NCBI RefSeq assembly: GCF_011067745.1
Contig: NZ_JAAMPJ010000011.1
Location: 116,636-180,635 of the forward strand
DNA: 64,000 nt
Direction of reading: 5' to 3'
DNA from: Lentzea alba
Lineage (GTDB): Bacteria > Actinomycetota > Actinomycetes > Mycobacteriales > Pseudonocardiaceae
Below are positions 9,395 through 18,113 of the stretch, piece after piece. The position numbers were made by a program, and so were the translations under genes. Each line of letters starts with the position of its first letter. Position 1 is the stretch's first letter. Below the pieces are notes generated by a model, which ran no database searches, was not told the DNA's origin, and saw only the letters and a list, made by a program, of their open reading frames with translations.

Positions 9395-9406
9395 GAAAAC
9401 GTTTAC
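9395..9406. promoter_or_regulatory. LacI-type operator in the divergent importer/dehydrogenase region
   Basis: The site GAAAACGTTTAC has a perfect AAACGTTT centre with the CG core typical of LacI-family operators. It is 37 nt upstream of the binding-protein ATG and 91 nt upstream of the dehydrogenase GTG, so one repressor could control both directions. The likely repressor is the operon-encoded LacI protein at 4367-5350. Confidence 0.6.
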
Positions 9407-9496
9407 GGTTTTTCTGTAACACTCGTACACCCGCCGCCAGTCGAACGCAATGCCCGCCGCCGCATCCCCTGTTCCCAACGAAAGTGGGAGGCTCCT

Positions 9497-11572
9497 GTGG
9501 CACCCCGTTCACGGCGGCTGCCGGTCACCAGAACCGGCATCCTGGCCACTGCGCTCGCAGTGGCGGTGACCTCGCTCGTGTCCGCCGCGCCTGCGGCGGT
9601 CGCAGCTGATGTCCTGCTGTCCCAAGGCAAACCCGCGACCGAGTCGGCGTCCGGCGGGGCGAACTACGCGCCGCGCAACGCCGTCGACGGCAACTCCGGC
9701 ACGCGCTGGGCCAGCAAGTCGAACACCGATCCGGCCTGGATCCGCGTCGACCTCGGCGCGTCCGCGAACATCAGCCGGGTCCGGCTGCAGTGGGACCTCT
9801 CGTGCGCCAAGGCGTACCGGGTCGAGACCTCTGAGAACGACTCGACGTGGACGTCCATCTACACCACCGCGGACGGCAAGGGCGGCGTCGAGGACCTGAC
9901 GGTCACCGGGCGAGGCCGTTATGTCCGCGTGTACGGCACCACGCGTTGCCGCACCGGCACGTCGTACGGCTACTCGTTGCAGGAGTTCCAGGTCTTCGGC
10001 AACAGCGGCCCGGCCGACGTCGAACCGCCGTCGCCGCCCTCAGATCTCGTCGCCTCGGACATCAAGCACGACTCGGCGAAGCTGACGTGGAAGGCCGCGA
10101 CCGACAACGTCGCCGTGGCCGGGTACGACATCTACAACCTCGGCCAGTTCCAGAAGTCGGTGCCGGCCACCGACCTGACGACGGTCATGACCGGGTTGAA
10201 GCCGAACGTCAACTACGGCTTCTACGTCAACGCGCGGGATGTGGCGGGCAACGTCTCGCAGGCGTCCAACACGGCGGAGTTCAAGACGCCGCCGGCTCAG
10301 GACGACCCGATCCCGCCGACCGCGCCGAAGAACCTCCGTTCCACGGGCGTGACGGCGAACTCGGTCTCGCTGGCCTGGGACCCGGCGACCGACAACATCG
10401 GCGTGACCCGCTACGAGGTCTACACCGGTTCGACGAAGGTCGGTGACGCGACCGGCACGTCCGCCACGATCGGCGGGCGCAGCGCCAACACCGAGTACAC
10501 CTTCACCGTCAAGGCTTTCGATGCCGTCGGCAACGCCGGCCCCGCGTCCAACGCCGTGACCGTGAAGACGCGCTCCGGTGGCGACCAGGTCGGCGCCGTC
10601 ACGCAGATCGCGACCGACAACGACGTGCCGTGGGGCCTCGCGTTCCTGCCGGACGGTTCGGGGATCTACTCACGCCGTGACGCGCAGGACATCGTGAAGA
10701 TCACGCCTGCTGGTGTGAAGACCACACTGGGCAAGGTTCCCGGCGTCTCCGGCACCAACGGCGAGGGCGGTCTGCTCGGCATCGAGCTGTCGCCGACGTT
10801 CGCCTCGGACGGCCTGATCTACGTCTACCACACGGCTTCCGGTGACAACCGGATCGTGCGGGCGAAGATCGAGGGCAACTCGCTGACCGGGTGGACGACG
10901 TTGCTGACCGGCATCCCGCGCAACAAGTTCCACAACGGCGGCCGCCTGCGCTTCGGTGCCGACGGCAAGCTCTACGCGGGCACCGGTGACGGCCAGTCCA
11001 AGCCCAACGCCCAGAACAAGCAGTCACTGGGCGGCAAGGTCCTGCGCCTGAACCCGGACGGCACCGCGCCCTCGGACAACCCGTTCTTCGGCGAGGGCGG
11101 CAACGCCCGCTACGTGTGGACCTACGGCCACCGCAACGTCCAGGGCCTCGCGGTCGACTCGCAGGGCCGCATGTGGCAGGCCGAGCTCGGCGACGGCAAC
11201 ATGGACGAGATCAACCTGCTGCAGAAGGGCGGCAACTACGGCTGGTCGAGCTGTGAAGGCACCGCAGGCAACTGCAGTGGTTACATCGCGCCGAAGAAGA
11301 CCTTCTCGGTCGGCTCCGCCTCGCCGTCGGGCCTCGCGATCGTGAACGACGTGCTGTTCCTCGCCGCCCTGCGCGGCGAGCGCCTGTACCGCATGCAGAT
11401 CAACGGCTCGTCGGTCGGCACCACCACGTCGCACTTCCAGGGCACCTACGGCCGGCTGCGGACGCCCGAACCCGCTCCGGACGGCTCGCTGTGGGTCACC
11501 ACGTCCAACGGTGACAAGGACTCCACCGCGGGCAACAGCAACACCAAGCTGTTGAAGGTGGCTCTGAACTAG
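9497..11572 (+). CDS. Secreted PQQ-type sugar dehydrogenase with discoidin (F5/8C) and two fibronectin III domains
   Basis: A 691-residue exported enzyme. A signal peptide occupies about residues 1-36 (cleavage after AAPAAVAA). Residues about 37-170 form an F5/8 type C carbohydrate-binding domain (NAVDGNSGTRWAS, WIRVDLG, LQEFQVFG). Two fibronectin III repeats follow at about 178-265 and 275-360, each with a WxxATDNxxVxxY core. The last 320 residues are the soluble glucose/aldose dehydrogenase beta-propeller (PWGLAFLPDG, HNGGRLRFGADGKLYAGTGDG, WTYGHRNVQGLA), which uses PQQ in characterised members. It starts with GTG after GGGAG. It would oxidise aldoses or sugar chain ends outside the cell while anchored to a polymer. 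It is divergent from the importer operon and shares its LacI site. Confidence 0.9.
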   Translation: MAPRSRRLPVTRTGILATALAVAVTSLVSAAPAAVAADVLLSQGKPATESASGGANYAPRNAVDGNSGTRWASKSNTDPAWIRVDLGASANISRVRLQWDLSCAKAYRVETSENDSTWTSIYTTADGKGGVEDLTVTGRGRYVRVYGTTRCRTGTSYGYSLQEFQVFGNSGPADVEPPSPPSDLVASDIKHDSAKLTWKAATDNVAVAGYDIYNLGQFQKSVPATDLTTVMTGLKPNVNYGFYVNARDVAGNVSQASNTAEFKTPPAQDDPIPPTAPKNLRSTGVTANSVSLAWDPATDNIGVTRYEVYTGSTKVGDATGTSATIGGRSANTEYTFTVKAFDAVGNAGPASNAVTVKTRSGGDQVGAVTQIATDNDVPWGLAFLPDGSGIYSRRDAQDIVKITPAGVKTTLGKVPGVSGTNGEGGLLGIELSPTFASDGLIYVYHTASGDNRIVRAKIEGNSLTGWTTLLTGIPRNKFHNGGRLRFGADGKLYAGTGDGQSKPNAQNKQSLGGKVLRLNPDGTAPSDNPFFGEGGNARYVWTYGHRNVQGLAVDSQGRMWQAELGDGNMDEINLLQKGGNYGWSSCEGTAGNCSGYIAPKKTFSVGSASPSGLAIVNDVLFLAALRGERLYRMQINGSSVGTTTSHFQGTYGRLRTPEPAPDGSLWVTTSNGDKDSTAGNSNTKLLKVALN

Positions 11573-11585
11573 CTCCCGCGCGAAC

Positions 11586-11622
11586 GGAAGAGGCCCCGGA
11601 CGCGATGTCCGGGGCCTCTTCC
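11586..11622 (+). terminator. Strong hairpin terminator after the dehydrogenase
   Basis: A 16-bp perfect stem with a 5-nt loop begins 13 nt after the stop codon. The 3' arm ends in CTCTTCC and is followed by CACTTCAA, with no long T-tract, as is common in high-GC actinobacteria. Confidence 0.75.
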
Positions 11623-11640
11623 CACTTCAACATATAGCGC

Positions 11641-11671
11641 ATGGGGGGCCTTGCGGCAAGACCCCGTTCAT
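11641..11671. repeat. Short imperfect ATG...CAT hairpin related in style to the 47-nt palindromes
   Basis: The 31 nt run from ATGGGGGGCCTTGC to the complementary GCAAGACCCC and TTCAT. The stem is interrupted. It sits directly after the dehydrogenase terminator and before the glycosyltransferase. It looks like a shortened or unrelated version of the palindrome family. Confidence 0.4.
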
Positions 11672-11724
11672 GCCGCAAACTCTGCGACCTCGACAGGAAT
11701 CGGCGAGGACTGGGGAGTCGCGAA

Positions 11725-12915
11725 GTGCGTGTTGTACTGGCCGGATACGGATCGCGTGGAGATGTCGAACCGCTGATCGGCCTTGCGGTGGCGTTGCAGG
11801 CCGCGGGCGCGGAAGCGGTGGTGTGCGTGCCACCGGACGAGGAGTTCGAGAACAGGTTGGGTGACTTCGGCGTGCCGTTCGTCCCCTTCGGACAGTCGGT
11901 GCGCGAGCTGGTGACGAGCGGGCGCGCGGACCCGCCCGCCGTGGCGGCGGCGCTGGTCGGCGAGTGGTTCGGCCCGGTCGCCCGGGCCGCCGAGGGAGCC
12001 GACGTGCTGGTGGCGACCGGCCTGATGCCGGCGGGCGCCCGGTCGGTGGCCGAGCACCTCGGCCTGCGCTATGTGCTCGCGATGTGCCACACCATCTCGC
12101 TGCCATCGGCGCACCGCAGGCCGTCGCAGCGCCCCGGCAAGCCCTACCCTCCGGACGAGACCGACAACCGGGTGCTGTGGGCGATCGACGCGGAGAACGT
12201 GAACGCGATGTACGGCCCGGCGTTGAACACCCACCGGGCGGCGCTGGGCATGCCGCCGGTGGACAACGTCCGCGACCACGTCTACACCGGCGAACTGCTG
12301 CTGGCGGCGGACCCGCTGCTGTGGCCGTCCGAGGAGCTGCTCAACCTCGACGTCACCCAGACCGGTGCGTGGATCCTGCCGGACACCCGGCCGCTCGCAC
12401 CCGACCTGGTCGCGTTCCTGGAAGCGGGCGAACCACCGGTGTACGTCGGCTTCGGCAGCATGCCGATGCACACCTCGAAGGACGTCGGCCAGGTGGCCGT
12501 CGACGCGGTGCGCGTCCAGGGCCGCCGCGTGCTGCTGGCTCGCGGCTGGGCGGACCTGGCGCAGATCGACTCCGGTGACGACTGCTTCGTCGTAGGTGAG
12601 GTCAACCAGCAGGAACTGTTCCGCCGCGTCGCCGCCGTCGTGCACCACGGCGGGGGCGGCACCACCACGACCGCGGCCCGTACCGGTGCGCCGCAGGTGA
12701 TCGTGCCGCAGATCGTGGACCAGCCGTTCTGGGCCCGTCGGGTGGCCGAGTTGGGCATCGGCGCGGCCCACGACGGTCCGACGCCGACGTTCGAGTCGTT
12801 GTCCGGGGCGCTCAAGACCGCGCTGGCGCCGGAAACCGCGGTTCGCGCGGCAGAGGTGGCGAGCAACGTCCGGGCGGACGGTGCTGAGGTGGCCGCGAAG
12901 TTGTTGGTGGGCTAG
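11725..12915 (+). CDS. UGT-like glycosyltransferase (MGT/GtfB-type, GT1)
   Basis: A 396-residue GT-B fold enzyme. The N-terminus RVVLAGYGSRGDVEPLIGLAVAL is the acceptor-domain signature of the vancomycin/sterol-type glycosyltransferases. The donor-binding motif is VVHHGGGGTTTTAARTGAPQVIVP with the following DQPFWARRV. The GTG at 11725 is chosen because GGGGAG lies 7-8 nt upstream and the family motif begins at residue 2. It would transfer a sugar from an activated nucleotide donor to a small molecule or lipid. No biosynthetic genes adjoin it, so it may serve self-protection or general conjugation. The next recognisable gene is nearly 400 nt away. Confidence 0.9.
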   Translation: MRVVLAGYGSRGDVEPLIGLAVALQAAGAEAVVCVPPDEEFENRLGDFGVPFVPFGQSVRELVTSGRADPPAVAAALVGEWFGPVARAAEGADVLVATGLMPAGARSVAEHLGLRYVLAMCHTISLPSAHRRPSQRPGKPYPPDETDNRVLWAIDAENVNAMYGPALNTHRAALGMPPVDNVRDHVYTGELLLAADPLLWPSEELLNLDVTQTGAWILPDTRPLAPDLVAFLEAGEPPVYVGFGSMPMHTSKDVGQVAVDAVRVQGRRVLLARGWADLAQIDSGDDCFVVGEVNQQELFRRVAAVVHHGGGGTTTTAARTGAPQVIVPQIVDQPFWARRVAELGIGAAHDGPTPTFESLSGALKTALAPETAVRAAEVASNVRADGAEVAAKLLVG

Positions 12916-13289
12916 CAACGCCTTGAGAGGCACTCCGGGTCGAGTTCTCGGCGTCTGAGCAGCGGCCAGGAGCCCTGTCCGCACTCTCCCGGCGAACCCG
13001 ACGCACGCTCCCGCCCCTGGCCACTACCGGGCGTGGGGCTTGGTGGATTCGCCAATGGAGTCGTGCAAGTACTACCAGCAGATGATCGAATCGCCACCAA
13101 CTGCACCCAACTGGTCGCCGCCAGTCAGCCGGTGCACCCGTGCAGACGGCCTCCTGTTGGCAGGGAAAAGTGCCTGTTGATGTTGAGCTGGTGGTACTTG
13201 CAGACGCCATCTGCGCCAAACGCAGGGATGTTCAGCGGGTTAGAGACACGGTGAACGCGTGCGGGACGAGAACGGCATCGACCGCATCG
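12916..13289. other. Gene-poor stretch with lower GC, no recognised feature
   Basis: The interval between the glycosyltransferase and TetR genes holds only short open frames (for example 13033-13254) without a ribosome site or recognisable motif. Its GC is visibly lower than that of the flanking genes. It could be a decayed gene remnant, but no family could be identified. Confidence 0.4.
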
Positions 13290-13838
13290 TCAAGATTTTC
13301 TGATCGCGAGTCCGTCCAGCAGCAACTCGATCAGCCGCCGCGGGTTGTAGCGCGGGTCGTCATCCCTGCCGATGCAGAGGTTCCCGATGCCGCGCATCAA
13401 CTCGTACGGCTGGATGTCCCTGATCTCGCTCGCCTCCAGCAACGAACCGCACACCGGTCCCAGCCGGTCGAGGAAGTACGCGTGCAGCGACTCGAACCCG
13501 CTGCTGTCCGACTGCAAGGCGTTGGCGAGCCCGTGTTTGGTCACCAGGAAGTCCACGAACAGGTCGACCCACGCCCGCAGCGCCGCGAACGGTGAGTCCG
13601 AAGTGGACAGCAGCTCCGGACCGGCGGACGCGCACGCCTCGACCTGGTGCCGGTAGACCGCCACGACGAGGTCGGCGCGGGTGGGGAAGTGGCGGTAGAT
13701 CGTGCCCATGCCGACGCCCGCCTCGGCCGCGATCTCGCGGATCGGCGCGTCGACGCCGGACCTGACGAACACCTCGGCGGCGGCCGCGAGCAGCGTCTGC
13801 TCGTTGCGCACGGCGTCCGCCCGCTTGCGTGGTGGCAC
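13290..13838 (-). CDS. TetR-family transcriptional regulator
   Basis: A 182-residue protein with the TetR_N DNA-binding domain: LAAAAEVFVRSGVDAPIREIAAEAGVGMGTIYRHFPTRADL. The C-terminal ligand domain has the helical pattern of the TetR_C family often paired with small-molecule-modifying enzymes. It is divergent from the alpha/beta hydrolase at 13940, and the 101-nt gap contains inverted repeats, so it most likely represses that gene and itself. The inducer is unknown. Confidence 0.92.
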   Translation of the reverse strand: MPPRKRADAVRNEQTLLAAAAEVFVRSGVDAPIREIAAEAGVGMGTIYRHFPTRADLVVAVYRHQVEACASAGPELLSTSDSPFAALRAWVDLFVDFLVTKHGLANALQSDSSGFESLHAYFLDRLGPVCGSLLEASEIRDIQPYELMRGIGNLCIGRDDDPRYNPRRLIELLLDGLAIRKS

Positions 13839-13860
13839 GCGCGACTCCCCTCGAACAAGG

Positions 13861-13899
13861 TTGACAAAGCGGAACAGTGCTCCGTATCGTTCCGGAACG
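13861..13899 (+). promoter_or_regulatory. Promoter and TetR operator candidates before the hydrolase gene
   Basis: TTGACA at 13861-13866 is separated by 18 nt from TATCGT at 13885-13890, a reasonable housekeeping promoter. A perfect 12-bp palindrome CGTTCCGGAACG follows at 13888-13899 and overlaps the -10 box. An imperfect repeat CGGAACAGTGCTCCG lies inside the spacer. Placement of these repeats over the promoter fits repression by the adjacent TetR protein. Confidence 0.55.
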
Positions 13900-13939
13900 T
13901 CGCTCCACTTAAGCGACGAGCTTACCCGAAGGGAACGTC

Positions 13940-14818
13940 ATGACCGTCTTCACGGTTAGTCCTGTCGTGCTCGAAATCCCCGGAAGGCCTGTTGACCTGC
14001 AGTTGAAAGTCAGCGCGCCGACCGAGGGCACCGGGCTGCCGATCATCCTGCTGTCCCACGGCCAGGGCTACTCGAACCACCTCTCCTCGCTGAACGGCTA
14101 CGCGCCGCTCGCGAACCACTGGGCCGAGCAGGGCTTCGTCGTCCTGCAGCCGACGCACCTGAGCTCCCGCACGATCACCCTCCCCGCCGACACCCCCGGC
14201 GCGCCGATGTACTGGCGCTCCAGGGCCGAGGACATGTCGGCGATCATCGACCGGCTCGACGAGATCGAGAAGGCCGTGCCGCAGCTGCAGAACCGGCTCG
14301 ACCACACCAAGATCGCGGTGGTCGGCCACTCCATGGGCGGGCACACCGCGAGCCTGTTGCTGGGCATGACGACCGAGGGCGTCAGCCTCAAGGACGAGCG
14401 GATCAAGGCGGGCGTGCTGCTCGGCTCGACCGGCCGCGGCGACGGGCTCACCGACGTCGTCAAGGAGCACTACTCGTTCATGCTGAGCCCCAACTTCGCG
14501 GACATGACCACCCCGACCCTCGTCGTCGCGGGCGACAAGGACGGCTCGGAGCACCTCACGACCAACGGGCCCGAGTGGCACATGGACCCGTACCACCTGT
14601 CGCCCGGCCCGAAGGACCTGCTCGTGCTCGAAGGCGCCGAACACGGGTTCGGTGGCGTCTCCGGCTACGACGTCGCCGAGACCACGGACGAGAGCCCGGA
14701 GCGGGTCGCGACCGTGCAACAGCTGACCACGGCCTACCTGCGCAGTCAGCTGCTCGGGACGGCTGACTGGCAGCAGGCCTCAGTGGGCGTTGGGTTCCGG
14801 GTTGACTCCCGGCCGTGA
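13940..14818 (+). CDS. Alpha/beta hydrolase (PAF-acetylhydrolase/chlorophyllase-like)
   Basis: A 292-residue hydrolase with the nucleophile elbow GHSMGGH and an oxyanion-strand ILLSHGQGYSNH near the N-terminus. The acid is probably in VVAGDKDGSE and the His in LEGAEHGFGG. No signal peptide is seen, so it should act in the cytoplasm on an ester or similar bond. The ATG follows AAGGGA at a good distance. Its 3' end overlaps the convergent dehydratase gene by 39 nt. Its regulator is probably the divergent TetR protein. Confidence 0.85.
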   Translation: MTVFTVSPVVLEIPGRPVDLQLKVSAPTEGTGLPIILLSHGQGYSNHLSSLNGYAPLANHWAEQGFVVLQPTHLSSRTITLPADTPGAPMYWRSRAEDMSAIIDRLDEIEKAVPQLQNRLDHTKIAVVGHSMGGHTASLLLGMTTEGVSLKDERIKAGVLLGSTGRGDGLTDVVKEHYSFMLSPNFADMTTPTLVVAGDKDGSEHLTTNGPEWHMDPYHLSPGPKDLLVLEGAEHGFGGVSGYDVAETTDESPERVATVQQLTTAYLRSQLLGTADWQQASVGVGFRVDSRP

Positions 14819-16513
14819 CAGGAACTCGAAGTCGCAGCCCTCGTTGGCCTGCGTGATGTGCTCGTAGTACAAAGCGCCGTAACCGCGTTCGAACTTCGGC
14901 GGCGGCTCGATCCAGGCAGCCCGACGCCGGGCCATCTCCTCGTCGGAGATCTCGACCCGCAACACGCGTTCTGAGACGTCCAACGTCACGAGGTCGCCGT
15001 CGCGCACCAACGCCAGCGGACCGCCCACGTGCGCCTCCGGGGCGACGTGCAGAACGCATGCGCCGTAAGAAGTTCCGCTCATCCGCGCGTCCGACACGCG
15101 CACCATGTCCCGGACGCCCTCGCGCAGCAGCTTGTCCGGGATCGGCAGCATCCCGTATTCCGGCATGCCGGGCCCGCCCTTGGGGCCTCCGCCGGCGAGC
15201 ACGATCACCGAGTCGCGCGTGACCTCCAGGTCCGGCGAGTTGATCCGTGCCAGCAAATCCTTGTAGCCGTGGAAAACCACGGCGGGTCCGGTGTGCTTCC
15301 ACAACGCGGGTTCCGCGGCGACGTACTTGATCACCGCACCGTCCGGCGCCAGGTTCCCGCGCAGAACGGCCAGCCCGCCCTCGGCAGAAATGGGGTCGTC
15401 CACAGCACGAATCACCGACGAGTCGAAGACCTCGGCACCTTCGAGGTCTTCGCCGAACGTCCGCCCGGTCACCGTGATCCGGTTGAGGTGCAACGTTTCC
15501 CGCAACCGCGACAGCAGTCCGCGCAGCCCGCCCGCGTAGTAGAAGTCCTCCATCAGGTGCTCGCCGGCGGGCTGCACGGACGCCAGCACCGGCACCTCGC
15601 GCGACAACCGGTCGAAGTCGTCCAGCGACAACGGGATCTGCGACCGCCCGGCCATCGCGATCAGGTGGATGTAGGAGTTGGTGGACCCGCCCAGCGCCAG
15701 CACGGTCCGGATCGCGTCCTCGTACGCCTCCGCGGACAGCACGTCACCGATCGTCAACCCCTCGCGCACCATCTCGACGACCCGCGTCCCCGCCGCGGCC
15801 GCCATCCGGTAGTGCGCCGAGTCGACGGCCGGAATCGACGACGCACCAGGCAAAGTGAGGCCCAACGCCTCCGCCGCCGCGGTCATCGTCGACGCCGTGC
15901 CCATCGTCATGCACGTGCCGGGGGAGCGGGCCAGCCCGGACTGGATCTCCGCCCAGTCGGCCCCCGAGATCGTCCCCGCGCGCTTCTCGTCCCAGAATCG
16001 CCACATGTCGGTGCCGGACGCGAGCTTCTGGCCGCGCCAGTTGCCGCGCAGCATCGGCCCGGCGGGCACGAAAACCGTGGGTAGACCGGCGGAAGCGGCG
16101 CCCATCAGCAACGCTGGCGTGGTCTTGTCGCAGCCACCCATCAACACGCAGCCGTCGACCGGGTACGACCGGAGGATCTCCTCGGTCTCCATCGACAGCA
16201 TGTTCCGGTACAGCATGGGTGTCGGCTTCTGGTACGTCTCCGACAGCGTGGAAACCGGAAACTCCAACGGATGTCCGCCGGCCTCCCACACCCCGCGCTC
16301 GACCTGCTGGGCCCGCTCGCGCAGGTGCATGTGGCACGGGTTGATGCCGCTCCACGTGTTCAGGATCGCGATGACCGGCTTGCCCAGGTGCTCGGCGGGG
16401 TTCATCCCGAGCTGACGCATCCGGGCGTTGTGCGAGTACGCCCGCAGCCCTTCGCCCTCGAACCACTCCGCGCTGCGAAGTTTGTTTTGGGAAGGCTTCA
16501 CAGCAGGCTCCAC
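14780..16513 (-). CDS. IlvD/Edd-family sugar-acid dehydratase (L-arabonate/xylonate dehydratase-like)
   Basis: A 577-residue dehydratase of the dihydroxy-acid/6-phosphogluconate family. The three cysteines that bind the iron-sulfur cluster are Cys60 (INPCH), Cys128 (GGCDKT) and Cys201 (GTCMTMG); the Mg-bound lysine follows Cys128. Features such as NTWSGINPCH and the C-terminal WIEPPPKFERGYGALYYEHITQA match the pentonate-type branch rather than the branched-chain amino acid enzyme. It is expected to remove water from an aldonic acid to give a 2-keto-3-deoxy acid. It overlaps the upstream DapA-type gene by 16 nt, and both follow a GntR regulator, so they form one catabolic operon. Confidence 0.85.
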   Translation of the reverse strand: MEPAVKPSQNKLRSAEWFEGEGLRAYSHNARMRQLGMNPAEHLGKPVIAILNTWSGINPCHMHLRERAQQVERGVWEAGGHPLEFPVSTLSETYQKPTPMLYRNMLSMETEEILRSYPVDGCVLMGGCDKTTPALLMGAASAGLPTVFVPAGPMLRGNWRGQKLASGTDMWRFWDEKRAGTISGADWAEIQSGLARSPGTCMTMGTASTMTAAAEALGLTLPGASSIPAVDSAHYRMAAAAGTRVVEMVREGLTIGDVLSAEAYEDAIRTVLALGGSTNSYIHLIAMAGRSQIPLSLDDFDRLSREVPVLASVQPAGEHLMEDFYYAGGLRGLLSRLRETLHLNRITVTGRTFGEDLEGAEVFDSSVIRAVDDPISAEGGLAVLRGNLAPDGAVIKYVAAEPALWKHTGPAVVFHGYKDLLARINSPDLEVTRDSVIVLAGGGPKGGPGMPEYGMLPIPDKLLREGVRDMVRVSDARMSGTSYGACVLHVAPEAHVGGPLALVRDGDLVTLDVSERVLRVEISDEEMARRRAAWIEPPPKFERGYGALYYEHITQANEGCDFEFLSRPGVNPEPNAH

Positions 16514-17403
16514 GAGTTCAGCAGCACGCCAACAGCCGACCGATCAGCCTCGGCCAGCAGCGAAGCCGGCGGCCGCACGTCCCGGCGGCACAACCCCAGC
16601 TGTGCCAACGCTTCCTTCACCACGGACACGTTGTTCGCGGACTCGTTCAACGCCCGCAGCTCCTCGAACTTCCGGATGAACTCCCAGAACTCCATCGCCG
16701 CCCCGAACTCCCCGGCCTGCAGGGAACGGAACATCTGCACCGACAGCTGCGGCGCCACGTTCGCCAGCCCGGACGTGAACCCCGTCGCCCCCACCGCGAA
16801 ATAGCCAGGCGCCGACAGCTCGGCCAGCCCCGCGACCCAGGTCAGCCGATCAAGCCCGGCATCCCGTGCCACCGCGGCGAAGCGAACCGGATCCGGTACC
16901 GCGTACTTGACGCCCACGACGTTCGGGCAGGAATCCGCCAACGCCGCGATCTGCGCGCCCCCGATCCGCGGGTTGCGCACGTACAGGATCACGCTCAGCT
17001 CGGGCACCGAAGACGCGATCGCCCGGTGGTAGTCGACCCACCCGTCCAGCGACACGTACGGATGCACCGGCTGGTGGATCATGATGCCCTGAGCGCCGGC
17101 CCGATCAGCGAACCGAGCGGCCGTCACCGCCGACGCGACGTCGTGCCCGACGCCCGCCACGATCGCGGCCCGGTCCCCGACGGTGTCCACGGTGATGGAC
17201 AGAGCGCGCTCGGTCTCGGCGGACGACAGCGTGTAGAACTCGCTCGTGTTGCCGTTCGGCGTGACGACCGAGACGCCGCCCTCCACCATCCGGTCCACGA
17301 TCGCGGCGTAGTTCTTCTCGTCGATCGCACCGTCGGCGTCGAACGGCGTGACGGTGATCGCCACGACGGACGCGAGCTGTTCGGAGAGGTCATCGAACGC
17401 CAT
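16498..17403 (-). CDS. DapA-family lyase (2-keto-3-deoxy sugar-acid aldolase or dehydratase)
   Basis: A 301-residue class I (beta/alpha)8 lyase. The Schiff-base lysine is Lys166 in VVGVKYA and the catalytic tyrosine is Tyr141 in VILYVRNPRI. The TPNGNTSEFYTLS segment near residue 50 is the pyruvate-binding loop. The partner dehydratase overlapping its 3' end makes a sugar-acid pathway much more likely than lysine biosynthesis; it would cleave or dehydrate the 2-keto-3-deoxy acid. The ATG at 17403 is preferred over an in-frame TTG 15 nt upstream because GAGGAG lies just before it. It overlaps the GntR gene by 14 nt. Confidence 0.85.
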   Translation of the reverse strand: MAFDDLSEQLASVVAITVTPFDADGAIDEKNYAAIVDRMVEGGVSVVTPNGNTSEFYTLSSAETERALSITVDTVGDRAAIVAGVGHDVASAVTAARFADRAGAQGIMIHQPVHPYVSLDGWVDYHRAIASSVPELSVILYVRNPRIGGAQIAALADSCPNVVGVKYAVPDPVRFAAVARDAGLDRLTWVAGLAELSAPGYFAVGATGFTSGLANVAPQLSVQMFRSLQAGEFGAAMEFWEFIRKFEELRALNESANNVSVVKEALAQLGLCRRDVRPPASLLAEADRSAVGVLLNSWSLL

Positions 17404-18037
17404 CGGGAAGCTCCTCAACTACTCGGTCGGCGAAGGTCTGGATGTGGCGGCGGAGGAGTTCGAACGCGAGGTCGCCCTCGCCCGCGACGGCGGCGGCGAG
17501 GATCGCGCGGTGTTCGGCGGCCTCGTCGTCCCAGGTCGGACAGATGCCCCAGCCGGCGACGGTGATCAGCGCGGCCTGGTCGCGCAACCCGTCCAGGATC
17601 TCGATCATCAACGGGTTGCCGCACCCGGCGTACAGCGCGCGGTGGAAGCGGCGGTTGGCCAGCGAGCGCGCAGCGAGGTCGCCCACGTCCCGCAGCGCCA
17701 GTGCCGCCTCGTCGAAGGACGCGCCCAGCAGAACCGCGCGGCGCAACGCCTCGGGCTCCATCAGCATGCGCACGTCGTAGACGGAGCCGGCCATCGCGGC
17801 GTCGACGGTGCGGACCGCGGCGCCTTTGTACGGGCTCATGACGACGAGTCCGGACCCGGCGAGCGTCTTGAGTGCCTCGCGCACCGGCGTCTTCGAGACC
17901 TTGAGCGCGGCGGCGAGATCCGTTTCCACGAGCGCCTGACCGGGTTTCAGCTTTCCGTTGAGAATCGCTTCTTTGATCGATTCCAGAACAAAGTCGGTGC
18001 GCGACGCAGGAGGCGCTTCCACCCGGTCATACATCAT
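17390..18037 (-). CDS. GntR-family (FadR/FCD) regulator of the sugar-acid operon
   Basis: A 215-residue regulator with an N-terminal winged helix (LVETDLAAALKVSKTPVREALKTLAGSGLVV) and a C-terminal FCD domain with metal-ligand-like His residues (RRFHRALYAG, EHRAIL). It is the first gene of the minus-strand operon with the DapA-type and IlvD-type enzymes. The start codon pair ATGATG overlaps a 10-bp perfect palindrome at 18034-18043, so it probably represses its own transcript and is released by a sugar acid or keto-deoxy acid. Confidence 0.9.
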   Translation of the reverse strand: MMYDRVEAPPASRTDFVLESIKEAILNGKLKPGQALVETDLAAALKVSKTPVREALKTLAGSGLVVMSPYKGAAVRTVDAAMAGSVYDVRMLMEPEALRRAVLLGASFDEAALALRDVGDLAARSLANRRFHRALYAGCGNPLMIEILDGLRDQAALITVAGWGICPTWDDEAAEHRAILAAAVAGEGDLAFELLRRHIQTFADRVVEELPDGVR

Positions 18038-18043
18038 ATATGA
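18034..18043. promoter_or_regulatory. Candidate GntR operator TCATATATGA at the start codon
   Basis: A perfect 10-bp AT-rich palindrome in otherwise GC-rich sequence overlaps the first codons of the GntR gene. FCD-type GntR proteins bind short palindromes of this kind. Autoregulation is inferred. Confidence 0.5.
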
Positions 18044-18113
18044 GACCCTAGGAGCCTCCGGAGGCCCAGGTCAAGCGTCTTCTGTGGGCTGTGCAACCTC
18101 GTTGTATCTGGAT

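Noticed and set aside
7110..9512. 800-residue frame joining the ABC ATPase with upstream sequence
   Set aside because: The part before 8168 is out of frame with the binding-protein gene and has no independent support. The ATPase begins at the ATG overlapping that gene's stop.
13033..13254. 73-residue frame in the gap between the glycosyltransferase and TetR genes
   Set aside because: No ribosome site, low coding character and no recognised motif. It could be a remnant, but there is no support.
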